A stretch of 34,817 nucleotides of DNA. Origin: an uncultured Collinsella sp. Lineage in GTDB: Bacteria > Actinomycetota > Coriobacteriia > Coriobacteriales > Coriobacteriaceae. Positions 15,126-22,295 of this stretch are shown piece by piece. The notes beneath the pieces are model-generated. The model did no database searches. It was given only the letters and a program-made list of their open reading frames with translations, and was not told where the DNA came from. Location of the stretch: NCBI GenBank assembly GCA_900549555.1, contig UROO01000011.1, forward strand, positions 1 through 34,817, written 5' to 3'. The translations under genes were made by a program, and so were the position numbers. Positions within the stretch are counted from its first letter, which is position 1. Each line of letters begins with the position of its first letter.

Positions 15126-17453
15126 TTAAGCGGAAACTGCGGCGGAAGCGGTGTTGGTCTCGTCCTCGTCGGTCCAAGCGTGCTTGGGCATGGGACGGAA
15201 GATCTGGAAGAGCATCGCAACCAGCAGCACGATGGCCACAACCGTCCAGATACCAAACTGCCCCAGAACAAGCAGGTTGTAGAACTGGTTGATGAACAGG
15301 GCGATCACCCAAGCAAAGGCGCACTCGTAGCCGATGGCGATCGCAGTCCACTTGCCGGAATCCATCTGGTTGCGGATGGTGCCAATGGCGGCAAAGCACG
15401 GAGCGCACAGCAGGTTGAAGGCGCCAAAGGCAACGCAAGCGCCCATGGTGGGGAACATGCCGGCAAACGCGGTCCACAGGCTCGGGTCGGTCTCGCCCGC
15501 GTCGGCGACGGACAGCAGCGAGCCGGCGGTGGCGACGACGTTCTCCTTGGCGACGAGGCCAGAGACAGTCAGCGCGGTGGCCTGCCAGGTGCTAAAGCCG
15601 AGCGGGGCGAAGATCCAAGCGACCAGGTTGCCCAGCATGGCAAGCACGGAGTAGTCCATGAACTCCTCGGGGATGCCCTCCATTGCAGGCAGGAAGCCAA
15701 AGGAGCCGTTGTAGCTACCAAAGTTGGACAGGAACCAAACCACGACAGTGGACGCGAAGATGACCGTGCCGGCCTTCTTGATAAAGGCCCAGCAGCGCTC
15801 CCACACGTGCAGCGCCCAAGAGCGGATCGCCGGGAAGTGGTAGGCAGGAAGCTCCATAACAAACGGCGTCGGACGGCCGGCGAAGAGCTTGGTCTTCTTG
15901 AGCATGAGGCCCGAGGCGATGACGGCAAAGACGCCCAGGAAGTAGAAGAGCGGGCTGATCCACGCGGCGGTGGTGGAAGAATCGCCGATGATGGAACCCA
16001 TGAGCAGGGCAATGATCGGCAGCTTGGCGCCACAGGGAATGAACGTGGTGGTCATGACCGTCATACGGCGGTCTTTCTCGTTCTCGATGGTCTTGGTGGC
16101 CATGACGCCGGGGACGCCGCAGCCCGAGGACACGAGCATGGGGATAAAGGACTTACCGGACAGGCCAAAGCGGCGGAACACGCGGTCCATGATGAAGGCG
16201 ACGCGAGCCATGTAGCCGCAGTCCTCCAGGAAGGACAGCATCACGAACAGCAGGAACATCTGCGGGACGAAGCCGAAGATGGCGCCCAGGCCGCCGACGA
16301 TGCCGTCGCAGACCAGCGAATCGACCAGGCCACCGTCCTCGGTGCCACCCGCCACAAGCGCGTCGTGGACCATGGTGGTAATACCCGGGACATAGGGGCC
16401 GTACTGCGCCGGGTCGACCGAGTCGGCGTCGTCACCCGCGGCCTCGACAGCCTCATCGTAGGCATCGCGGCCCTGACCGAGCACATACCAACCGTCGGTA
16501 CCAAAGAGCTGGTCGTTGGTGAAGTCGGTCACCGTGCCGCCCAGGGTGGAAACGGCGATGTAGTACACGCAGAACATGATGACCACAAAGATCGGCAGGC
16601 CCAGGATACGGTTGGTAACCACGCGGTCGATCTTCTCGGAAGTGCTCATCTTTGCCGGAGCCTTGGTGAGGCACTCGTCAATGATGTGGGCAATCACGCC
16701 GTAACGCTCGCCGGTGATGATGGACTCGGCGTCGTCGTCGCAGTCCTGCTCGCACTGGGCGACCAGCTGCTCCACGCGAGCGGCCTTCTCCTTGGTGAGG
16801 TTGATGAGCTTGCAGGCGTCCGCGTCGCGCTCGAACAGCTTGACGGCGTAATAGCGGCGCTTGTTGGCGGAAACGCTCGCCGGCAGGTTGTTTTCGATGT
16901 GGCCCAGAACGTCCTCGATGGAGGAATCGAACTTGTGCTCCGGCACCTGGCCCTTGGAAGCAGCGGACTTCTTGACCTGCTCGAACAGCTCCTTAATACC
17001 CTTGTTCTTAAGGGCCGAGATCATCATGACCGGGCAGCCGAGCTTCTTGGAGAGCTTGTCCGTGTCGATCTTGTCGCCGTTCTTCTCGACCAAGTCGGCC
17101 ATGTTGAGGGCAACGACCACGGGCAGGCCGGTCTCGATAACCTGAAGCGCCAGATACAGGTTGCGCTCGAGGTTGGTGGCGTCGACAACCTGAACGACGA
17201 CATCGGGCTCGCCGCTCATGAGGTAGTCGCGCGAGCACTGCTCCTCGGGGCTGTAGGGGGAAAGCGAGTAGATGCCGGGGAGGTCCGTAATGGTAACGTT
17301 CTTGTCGCTTAGGAGCTTGGCCTCCTTTTTCTCAACCGTGACGCCGGGCCAGTTGCCAACGTAGCCGTTGGCGCCGGTGATCAGGTTGAAAAGCGTGGTC
17401 TTGCCGCAGTTGGGGTTACCCGCCAGCGCGACATGGATCTGAGAATCCGCCAT
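15126..17453 (-). CDS. feoB: Ferrous iron transporter FeoB
   Basis: A 775-residue Fe(II) importer of the cytoplasmic membrane. The N-terminal G-protein domain shows G1 GNPNCGKTT (12-20), G3 DLPG (57-60) and G4 NMAD (117-120), followed by the helical GDI-like domain (about 170-270). The membrane part has two Gate repeats, with the characteristic SSGCGVPGVMATKT, PCGAKLPIIALLMG and SGLVAKENVV motifs. A luminal insert of about 80 residues with many Asp, Gly and Val lies between the first two helices. Length is normal. The ATG follows AAGGAT. It is third in feoA-feoA-feoB, with a palindrome resembling a DtxR/IdeR-type operator in the 123-base gap before it. Confidence 0.97.
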   Translation of the reverse strand: MADSQIHVALAGNPNCGKTTLFNLITGANGYVGNWPGVTVEKKEAKLLSDKNVTITDLPGIYSLSPYSPEEQCSRDYLMSGEPDVVVQVVDATNLERNLYLALQVIETGLPVVVALNMADLVEKNGDKIDTDKLSKKLGCPVMMISALKNKGIKELFEQVKKSAASKGQVPEHKFDSSIEDVLGHIENNLPASVSANKRRYYAVKLFERDADACKLINLTKEKAARVEQLVAQCEQDCDDDAESIITGERYGVIAHIIDECLTKAPAKMSTSEKIDRVVTNRILGLPIFVVIMFCVYYIAVSTLGGTVTDFTNDQLFGTDGWYVLGQGRDAYDEAVEAAGDDADSVDPAQYGPYVPGITTMVHDALVAGGTEDGGLVDSLVCDGIVGGLGAIFGFVPQMFLLFVMLSFLEDCGYMARVAFIMDRVFRRFGLSGKSFIPMLVSSGCGVPGVMATKTIENEKDRRMTVMTTTFIPCGAKLPIIALLMGSIIGDSSTTAAWISPLFYFLGVFAVIASGLMLKKTKLFAGRPTPFVMELPAYHFPAIRSWALHVWERCWAFIKKAGTVIFASTVVVWFLSNFGSYNGSFGFLPAMEGIPEEFMDYSVLAMLGNLVAWIFAPLGFSTWQATALTVSGLVAKENVVATAGSLLSVADAGETDPSLWTAFAGMFPTMGACVAFGAFNLLCAPCFAAIGTIRNQMDSGKWTAIAIGYECAFAWVIALFINQFYNLLVLGQFGIWTVVAIVLLVAMLFQIFRPMPKHAWTDEDETNTASAAVSA

Positions 17454-17528
17454 TCAATCCTTCTTCCTTGTGTGCCTGCGCTGCTTTCTCCGCGCAGGCT
17501 GGATAATGTGCTTCAAAGTTGCAGCATC

Positions 17529-17548
17529 AAGTTAGAAAAACCTAACTT
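17529..17548. promoter_or_regulatory. Candidate iron-repressor operator upstream of feoB
   Basis: AAGTTAG-AAAAAC-CTAACTT, a 20-base palindrome 76 bases upstream of feoB, resembles the TTAGG-type boxes of DtxR/IdeR family repressors. The repressor gene is not in the window, so the assignment is by resemblance only. Confidence 0.5.
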
Positions 17549-17576
17549 TATCTGCAGAAATATACGCCTCGGGCCC

Positions 17577-17798
17577 TTACTGGACCTCGACGACGGCCGC
17601 CTCCTCCTTGCGGATGGAAAGCTCGTAGCCGCGCACGTTGATCTCGACCGGATCACCGAGCGGTGCAACCTTCACGACCTTGAACGAAGTGCCCTTGATG
17701 AGCCCCAGGTCCATAAGGTGGCGGCGAAGCGCACCCTCACCGTGAAGCTTGACGATGGTGGAGCTCTCGCCCACCTTAACGTCACCCAACGTCTTCAT
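17577..17798 (-). CDS. feoA: FeoA family protein (proximal to feoB)
   Basis: A 73-residue SH3-like FeoA protein, a small cytoplasmic partner thought to act on FeoB. It shows the family pattern LRRHLMDLGLIKGTSFKVVK followed by PLGDPVEINVRGYELSIRKE, with the usual Leu-Gly turn. GGGGG lies eight bases before the ATG. It is the second of two adjacent feoA genes; the two share the fold but little sequence, so they are unlikely to be a recent duplication. Confidence 0.92.
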   Translation of the reverse strand: MKTLGDVKVGESSTIVKLHGEGALRRHLMDLGLIKGTSFKVVKVAPLGDPVEINVRGYELSIRKEEAAVVEVQ

Positions 17799-17838
17799 TT
17801 ACTTGTCCCCCTTTCAGTGCGTACAGAAATACCGTCGA

Positions 17839-18081
17839 CTAACCGACGGTCATGATGTGCATGGCGACCTTGGAATCGATGCCAAAGCGTGCGCCCAGCA
17901 CCGTGACGATGATATTGGCGCCACTCGAGCTCACCACGTGGATTTCGTTGCCCTCGACAAAACCGAGGTCCTTGAGGTGGTGTTTCATGTCCTCATTGCC
18001 CTTTACACGAGACACGCGCACGGTTTCGCCCGCTTTTACCATCGAAAGCGGCATGGCCGGCATCTGCGGTCCGCAAGACAT
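17839..18081 (-). CDS. feoA: FeoA family protein (first gene of the feo cluster)
   Basis: An 80-residue FeoA/SH3-like protein with MKHHLKDLGFVEGNEIHVVS and an SGANIIVTVLGARFGIDSKV segment, plus an N-terminal extension MSCGPQMPAMPLSMV not seen in the second copy. AGGAG lies six bases before the ATG. It is first in the leftward feoA-feoA-feoB run, 40 bases upstream of the second feoA. A long inverted repeat 43-96 bases upstream probably contains the iron-responsive promoter. Confidence 0.92.
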   Translation of the reverse strand: MSCGPQMPAMPLSMVKAGETVRVSRVKGNEDMKHHLKDLGFVEGNEIHVVSSSGANIIVTVLGARFGIDSKVAMHIMTVG

Positions 18082-18123
18082 GAGTGGCTCCTAACGTCAG
18101 TTCGTCCTCAACATCGACGCGAT

Positions 18124-18177
18124 AAAAGTTAACCACGTCTATGTTCGCTTTAGTAAACTAGCACGTGGTTAACTTTT
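18124..18177. promoter_or_regulatory. Long inverted repeat upstream of the feo cluster
   Basis: AAAAGTTAACCACGT (18124-18138) and ACGTGGTTAACTTTT (18163-18177) are perfect 15-bp arms around a 24-base AT-rich spacer. The AAGTTA half-site is shared with the palindrome before feoB. It is best read as paired operator sites flanking the feo promoter. Confidence 0.55.
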
Positions 18178-18230
18178 TGGAAAGGGTCCCCATTCAGATT
18201 TCGAAAAAGTTTCCTATATGAAACAAAAGA

Positions 18231-18261
18231 GGCACCGCAAAGACCGTCCCTTTGCGGTGCC
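18231..18261 (-). terminator. Terminator after the HPr-like gene
   Basis: GGCACCGCAAAG and CTTTGCGGTGCC form a perfect 12-bp stem with a 7-base loop. On the minus strand TCTTTTGTTT follows. Confidence 0.85.
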
Positions 18262-18281
18262 TTGTCATACCAATTTATGCA

Positions 18282-18303
18282 ACAAAGGGGACTGTCCCCT
18301 TGT
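18282..18303. repeat. CTGTCCCC-type palindrome
   Basis: ACAAAGGGGACTGTCCCCTT, then GT, is almost self-complementary. It belongs to a recurring class of intergenic strings containing GGGACAG/CTGTCCC, also seen at 4491-4512, 6191-6200 and near 12669. Confidence 0.55.
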
Positions 18304-18316
18304 CACATTGTTGAGG

Positions 18317-18565
18317 TTAGAGCGAGAGGTTTCTGATCGACGTGACGCAGGAGGCCTCATCCACACCCGAAACGCGGAAGATGATGTTCTCGCCGCACTC
18401 GCCGTAGAGAGCCATGAGGCCCATAACATCGCGGCCATCCGTGTGGCGGTCGCCGATGCTGACCGACACGTCGCTACGATGCTTGGCAATGATGTCATAG
18501 AGCAGCGCAACCGGGCGGGCATGCAGTCCCAACGGATCTTTAATCGTCTTCGTAAACTCGACCAT
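18317..18565 (-). CDS. HPr-like phosphocarrier protein with Asp at position 46
   Basis: An 82-residue HPr-fold protein. His15 in PLGLHARPVA is the residue phosphorylated by EI-P in the sugar phosphotransferase system. At the place of regulatory Ser46 (usual KSIMGVM) the sequence has RDVMGLM, with Asp at exactly residue 46, so HPr-kinase phosphorylation there is impossible and the protein may mimic the Ser-phosphorylated form. The ATG at 18565 has GGGAGGGG four to five bases upstream; longer in-frame starts are less likely. It is a single gene, with no ptsI in the window. It could be the main HPr or a specialised paralogue. Confidence 0.88.
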   Translation of the reverse strand: MVEFTKTIKDPLGLHARPVALLYDIIAKHRSDVSVSIGDRHTDGRDVMGLMALYGECGENIIFRVSGVDEASCVTSIRNLSL

Positions 18566-18654
18566 GTCCCCTCCCACGACATCGCACATTCGGCCGGCAA
18601 ACCCAGCCACGTGGTAGTTATTGTACGTTACCGGCGCACCCCCGTCTCACAAAA

Positions 18655-18685
18655 AACGAGGGAAGGCACACGTCCTTCCCTCGTT
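18655..18685 (-). terminator. Terminator of aspS
   Basis: AACGAGGGAAGG and CCTTCCCTCGTT form a perfect 12-bp stem with a 7-base loop. On the minus strand TTTTG follows. It begins 24 bases after the aspS stop. Confidence 0.93.
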
Positions 18686-18708
18686 GCTGGCAATAGGTAG
18701 CCGCTCGC

Positions 18709-20496
18709 CTACATCAGGCGCAGGCTGACGTCCTTGAGCTGGGCGCCGGAAACGGCACTCGGAGCACCCGACATAAGGTCGGAGCCGCTGGCCGTCTTGG
18801 GGAACGCCATGACGTCGCGGATGGAGTCGGAGCCGGTGAGCAGCATGCACACGCGGTCCAGGCCCAGAGCAAAACCACCCATCGGGGGTGCACCAAACTT
18901 GAGCGCCTCCATGAGGAAGCCGAACTGCGACTCGGCTCGCTCCTCGGTGAAGCCCAGGAGCTTGAGCATAGACATCTGCATCTCGGCGTTGTGGATACGC
19001 ATACCGCCGCCGCCGGCCTCAAAGCCGTCCATGACAAAGTCGTAGGTGCAGGAACCGGCCGCCAGCGGGTCGGCCTCGATCTTGGCGATGTCGGTCTCGG
19101 TCGGCAGCGTGAAGGGCTGGTGCTCGGCAGCGTAGGCCTTGCGGTCCTCATCCCAGTGGAACAGCGGGAAGTTGACGACCCACAGGAAGTCGTGGCCCTC
19201 GCGCTTGATCTCGAGCGCATTGGCCATGTGGGAACGCATGCCGCCCAGGATCTCGTCAGAGAGCAGGCGCGGGCCGGCGGCGAACATCACGAGGTCGCCA
19301 GGCTCGACGTCCATGCGCTCGCGCAGAGCCGCCATCTCCTCGTCCGAGAAGAACTTGACGATGGGGCTGTTGATGGAGCCGTCCTCACGGAAGGCGATCC
19401 AGGCCAGGCCCTTGGCGCCAAACGTGGAGGCCACGCCGGCGAGCTTATCGATCTTGGCACGTGCCCAGGCACCGGCGCCCTTGGCGTTGATGGCCTTGAC
19501 GACAGAGCCCTCCTCGTTTGCGGCGGTCGCAAAGACCTTGAACTTGGAGTTGGCAAAGATGTCGGTCAGGTCGACCAGGTGCATGCCATAGCGGGTATCG
19601 GGCTTGTCGGAGCCATAGGTGTCCATGGCCTCCCAGTAGTTCATGCGACGCAGCGGCGTGGGCATCTCGACGCCCATGCGGCCGAAGGCATCGGCCAGGA
19701 CCTCTTCGAGCGCGCTCATAACGTCGTTCTGGTCCACGAAGGACATCTCGATATCGACCTGGGTGAACTCGGGCTGACGGTCGGCACGCAGGTCCTCGTC
19801 GCGGAAGCACTTGGCGACCTGGTAGTAGCGCTCGACGCCACCGACCATGAGCAGCTGCTTCAGGAGCTGCGGGGACTGCGGCAGGGCGTAGAAGTTACCC
19901 GGCTGGATACGGCTGGGAACGATGAAGTCGCGGGCGCCCTCGGGCGTGGACTTAAACAGGGAGGGCGTCTCGACCTCCATGAACTCACGGTTGTGCAGCG
20001 CCTCGCGAATGGCAAAGGTGAAGTCGGAGCGCAGCTTGAGGTTGGCCATCATCTCGGGACGGCGGAGGTCCAGATAGCGATAGCGCAGGCGGGTGTCCTC
20101 GCTGGTCTCGATGCCGTCCTCGATCTGGAACGGCGGGGTGACGGACGTGTTGAGCACCTCGGCGTGGTCGGTCAGGACCTCGATCTCGCCGGTCGCGAGC
20201 TTGGTGTTGGTGGTCTCCTCGCCACGGGCGCGCACGACGCCGTGAATCTTGATGGGCCACTCGGGACGCATAGTCTCGGCGATCTTAAAGGCGTCGCCGT
20301 CGGAGTGCTCGGGGTCGAAGGTGAGCTGCGTGATGCCCTCGCGGTCGCGAAGGTCGCAGAAGATAAGGCCGCCGTGATCGCGACGACGGCTCACCCAACC
20401 GGTGAGGGTGACCTCTTCGCCCACGTTCTCGAAGCGAAGCTCGCCACAGGTACGGGTGTGCATGGAATGCTCATCGATGGGACGGGTCTGGCTCAT
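18709..20496 (-). CDS. aspS: Aspartyl-tRNA synthetase, bacterial type
   Basis: A 595-residue class II synthetase charging tRNA-Asp. The N-terminal OB anticodon-binding domain (about 15-115) includes GWVSRRRDHGGLIFCDLRD. The catalytic domain has FMEVETPSLFKSTPEGARDF, PQSPQLLKQLLM, motif 2 CFRDEDLRADRQPEFTQVDI and motif 3 GGFALGLDRVCMLL. The bacterial GAD insertion lies at about 300-420. Length is normal for the bacterial class. GAD-type enzymes may be discriminating or may also charge tRNA-Asn; sequence alone does not settle this. AAAGGAGG lies nine bases before the ATG, with a stable leader hairpin just upstream. hisS, often its neighbour in other bacteria, is 9.5 kb away here. Confidence 0.97.
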   Translation of the reverse strand: MSQTRPIDEHSMHTRTCGELRFENVGEEVTLTGWVSRRRDHGGLIFCDLRDREGITQLTFDPEHSDGDAFKIAETMRPEWPIKIHGVVRARGEETTNTKLATGEIEVLTDHAEVLNTSVTPPFQIEDGIETSEDTRLRYRYLDLRRPEMMANLKLRSDFTFAIREALHNREFMEVETPSLFKSTPEGARDFIVPSRIQPGNFYALPQSPQLLKQLLMVGGVERYYQVAKCFRDEDLRADRQPEFTQVDIEMSFVDQNDVMSALEEVLADAFGRMGVEMPTPLRRMNYWEAMDTYGSDKPDTRYGMHLVDLTDIFANSKFKVFATAANEEGSVVKAINAKGAGAWARAKIDKLAGVASTFGAKGLAWIAFREDGSINSPIVKFFSDEEMAALRERMDVEPGDLVMFAAGPRLLSDEILGGMRSHMANALEIKREGHDFLWVVNFPLFHWDEDRKAYAAEHQPFTLPTETDIAKIEADPLAAGSCTYDFVMDGFEAGGGGMRIHNAEMQMSMLKLLGFTEERAESQFGFLMEALKFGAPPMGGFALGLDRVCMLLTGSDSIRDVMAFPKTASGSDLMSGAPSAVSGAQLKDVSLRLM

Positions 20497-20517
20497 ACCA
20501 GTGATCCTCCTTTATGG

Positions 20518-20559
20518 ATCTGTGCCGCCCCGTGTCGTTCCGGGCGGCGTCGTACAGAT
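20518..20559 (-). other. Leader hairpin upstream of aspS
   Basis: On the minus strand ATCTGT, a five-base bulge, and GCCGCCC pair with GGGCGGC and ACAGAT around an 11-base loop. It ends about five bases before the aspS Shine-Dalgarno. No T-box features are seen. The rest of the 256-base gap to serB holds the divergent promoters, which I cannot place confidently. Confidence 0.45.
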
Positions 20560-20752
20560 TTGCCCAGCCTGCGTAAACCGCGCAGCCAGACATGGCGTTC
20601 TATCTTATCGCACCCGCGTCGATGTGCCGCGAAAAAGTAGCTCTTGCCCAAAGACTTGACGGAGACGAAACAATTGACGCGGCCCGGCCGTCGCCAAGGC
20701 GCGCCGCGTGCGACAATGTGCCCCAATACAACTGCACTCGGAAAGGCCCGTC

Positions 20753-21388
20753 ATGACCGCACGCCTCATCGTTATGGATATCGACTCCACGCTCATCAAC
20801 CAGGAAGTCATCGACCTGTTGGGCGAGGAGGCCGGCGTGGGCGAGCAAGTTGCACAGATCACCGAACGCGCCATGCGCGGCGAGCTCGACTTTAAGCAGG
20901 CGCTCGAGGAGCGCGTGGGGCTGCTCGCCGACCTGGACGAGAGTGTATTCGAGCGCACCTTTGAGCGCGTGACATTTACCCCCGGCGCGCTGGAGCTTGT
21001 GCGCTCGGCACACAGCAAGGGCTGGAAGGTTGGCGTGGTAAGCGGCGGCTTTCACGAGGTCGCCGACAAGATCGTGGCCGCCGCGGGCATCGACTTTTGC
21101 CTCGCTAACCGCCTGGAGGTCGTGGACGGCAAGCTCACCGGCAAGCTGGCGGCAAACATTGTGACCAAGGAATCCAAGCTCATCCAGCTGCTGGATTGGG
21201 CAGTTGAGTGCGGTGTCGACATGGCCCACACCGTCGCGATCGGCGATGGCGCCAACGACATCCCCATGATTCAGGCCGCGGGTACAGGCATCGCGTTTTG
21301 CGCCAAGCCCAAGACGCGCGAAGCCGCCCCGTTTGCCATCGACGAGCGCAACCTGATGCTCGCCATGGACATCATCCTGCGCGACTAG
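20753..21388 (+). CDS. serB: Phosphoserine phosphatase SerB (HAD family)
   Basis: A 211-residue HAD phosphatase that removes phosphate from phosphoserine in the last step of serine synthesis. HAD motif I is DIDSTLI with nucleophile Asp8 and acid Asp10, motif II is VVSGGF, motif III Lys is in VTKESK, and motif IV is IGDGANDIPMI. There is no N-terminal ACT domain, so this is the short form. The ATG at 20753 has GAAAGG six bases upstream. It is divergent from aspS and 114 bases upstream of larB, separated by an operator-like repeat. Confidence 0.93.
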   Translation: MTARLIVMDIDSTLINQEVIDLLGEEAGVGEQVAQITERAMRGELDFKQALEERVGLLADLDESVFERTFERVTFTPGALELVRSAHSKGWKVGVVSGGFHEVADKIVAAAGIDFCLANRLEVVDGKLTGKLAANIVTKESKLIQLLDWAVECGVDMAHTVAIGDGANDIPMIQAAGTGIAFCAKPKTREAAPFAIDERNLMLAMDIILRD

Positions 21389-21425
21389 CAAGTTCGCCCA
21401 ACAATTGAATCAGTCTGTCCTATAG

Positions 21426-21457
21426 TTTCCGAACAATTTTGTCCTAGTGTTCGGAAA
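21426..21457. promoter_or_regulatory. Operator-like inverted repeat upstream of larB
   Basis: TTTCCGAACA (21426-21435) and TGTTCGGAAA (21448-21457) are perfect 10-bp arms with a 12-base spacer. The right arm overlaps a possible -35 (TTCGGA) placed 18 bases before TAGACT at about 21475. It is a likely binding site for the TetR regulator encoded at the end of the operon, though a Crp/Fnr-type protein as in lactobacilli is not excluded. Confidence 0.55.
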
Positions 21458-21502
21458 AATACCTTTTGAGTGCTAGACTTTGCGCCGTCGAAGGGAACAT
21501 AT

Positions 21503-22285
21503 ATGGATAAGCGAGATCTTGAGCAGCTGCTGAGCGATGTTGCCGGCGGATCAGTCGCCCCTGCCGACGCGCTTACGCGCATCCAGACGGCGCCAACCGC
21601 CGATCTGGGTTTTGCGCAGCTCGATCTTTCGCGCGGGGTGCGCCAGGGAGCCGGCGAGGTTGTCTACGGCGCCGGTAAAACCGCCGAGCAGATTGCCGCC
21701 ATTATCGAAGCGCTGCACGATGCCGGCCAGGAGCGCATCCTGGTCACGCGCCTGGACGCCGAAAAGGCAGACCGCGCCTCGGAGCTCCTCGACAACGGCA
21801 TCGACCTGGGATATGTCCCGGACGCACAGCTCGCCCTCGTGGGAGGCAAGCCCTCCCCTACCGGCAACGGACGCATCGTCGTCGCCTGCGCCGGCACGAG
21901 CGACCTGCCCGTCGCCGAGGAAGCCGCATTGACGGCCGAGTTCTATGGCAACGAGGTCGACCGCCTCTACGACGTGGGTGTCGCCGGCCTGCACCGTCTG
22001 CTCGCGCATGCCGAGGAGCTTGCCCAGGCACAGGTGGTCATCGCCATTGCCGGCATGGAGGGCGCACTGGCGAGCGTTGTCGGCGGCCTGGTGAGCTGTC
22101 CGGTCATCGCCGTTCCCACCAGCGTGGGTTACGGCGCGAGCTTTGGTGGCGTAGCCGCGCTACTCGCCATGCTCAACTCCTGCGCCAGTGGCGTTTCGGT
22201 CGTCAATATCGACAACGGCTTTGGTGCCGCCTACCAGGCAAGTCTTATCAATCATCTGAGCGCCGGCACATCCCGCGCCCGTTAA
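21503..22285 (+). CDS. larB: LarB, pyridinium-3,5-biscarboxylic acid mononucleotide synthase
   Basis: A 260-residue LarB. The enzyme carboxylates nicotinic acid adenine dinucleotide and hydrolyses it to give P2CMN, the first step of nickel-pincer nucleotide synthesis. The C-terminal two-thirds is PurE-like, with ACAGTSDLPVAEEA and CPVIAVPTSVGYGASFGG; Cys227 in LNSCASG fits the catalytic Cys221 of the Lactiplantibacillus protein. The ATG at 21503 is preferred over an earlier in-frame start because AAGGGAAC lies just before it and the N-terminus then aligns with the family (DKRDLEQLL). larC begins ten bases after its stop, with the ribosome site overlapping the stop. Confidence 0.93.
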   Translation: MDKRDLEQLLSDVAGGSVAPADALTRIQTAPTADLGFAQLDLSRGVRQGAGEVVYGAGKTAEQIAAIIEALHDAGQERILVTRLDAEKADRASELLDNGIDLGYVPDAQLALVGGKPSPTGNGRIVVACAGTSDLPVAEEAALTAEFYGNEVDRLYDVGVAGLHRLLAHAEELAQAQVVIAIAGMEGALASVVGGLVSCPVIAVPTSVGYGASFGGVAALLAMLNSCASGVSVVNIDNGFGAAYQASLINHLSAGTSRAR

Positions 22286-22295
22286 GGAGCATTCC

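Noticed and set aside
15075..17312. 745-codon plus-strand frame opposite feoB
   Set aside because: Antisense shadow of an intact feoB with all G and Gate motifs; the plus-strand product is low-complexity and matches no family I know.
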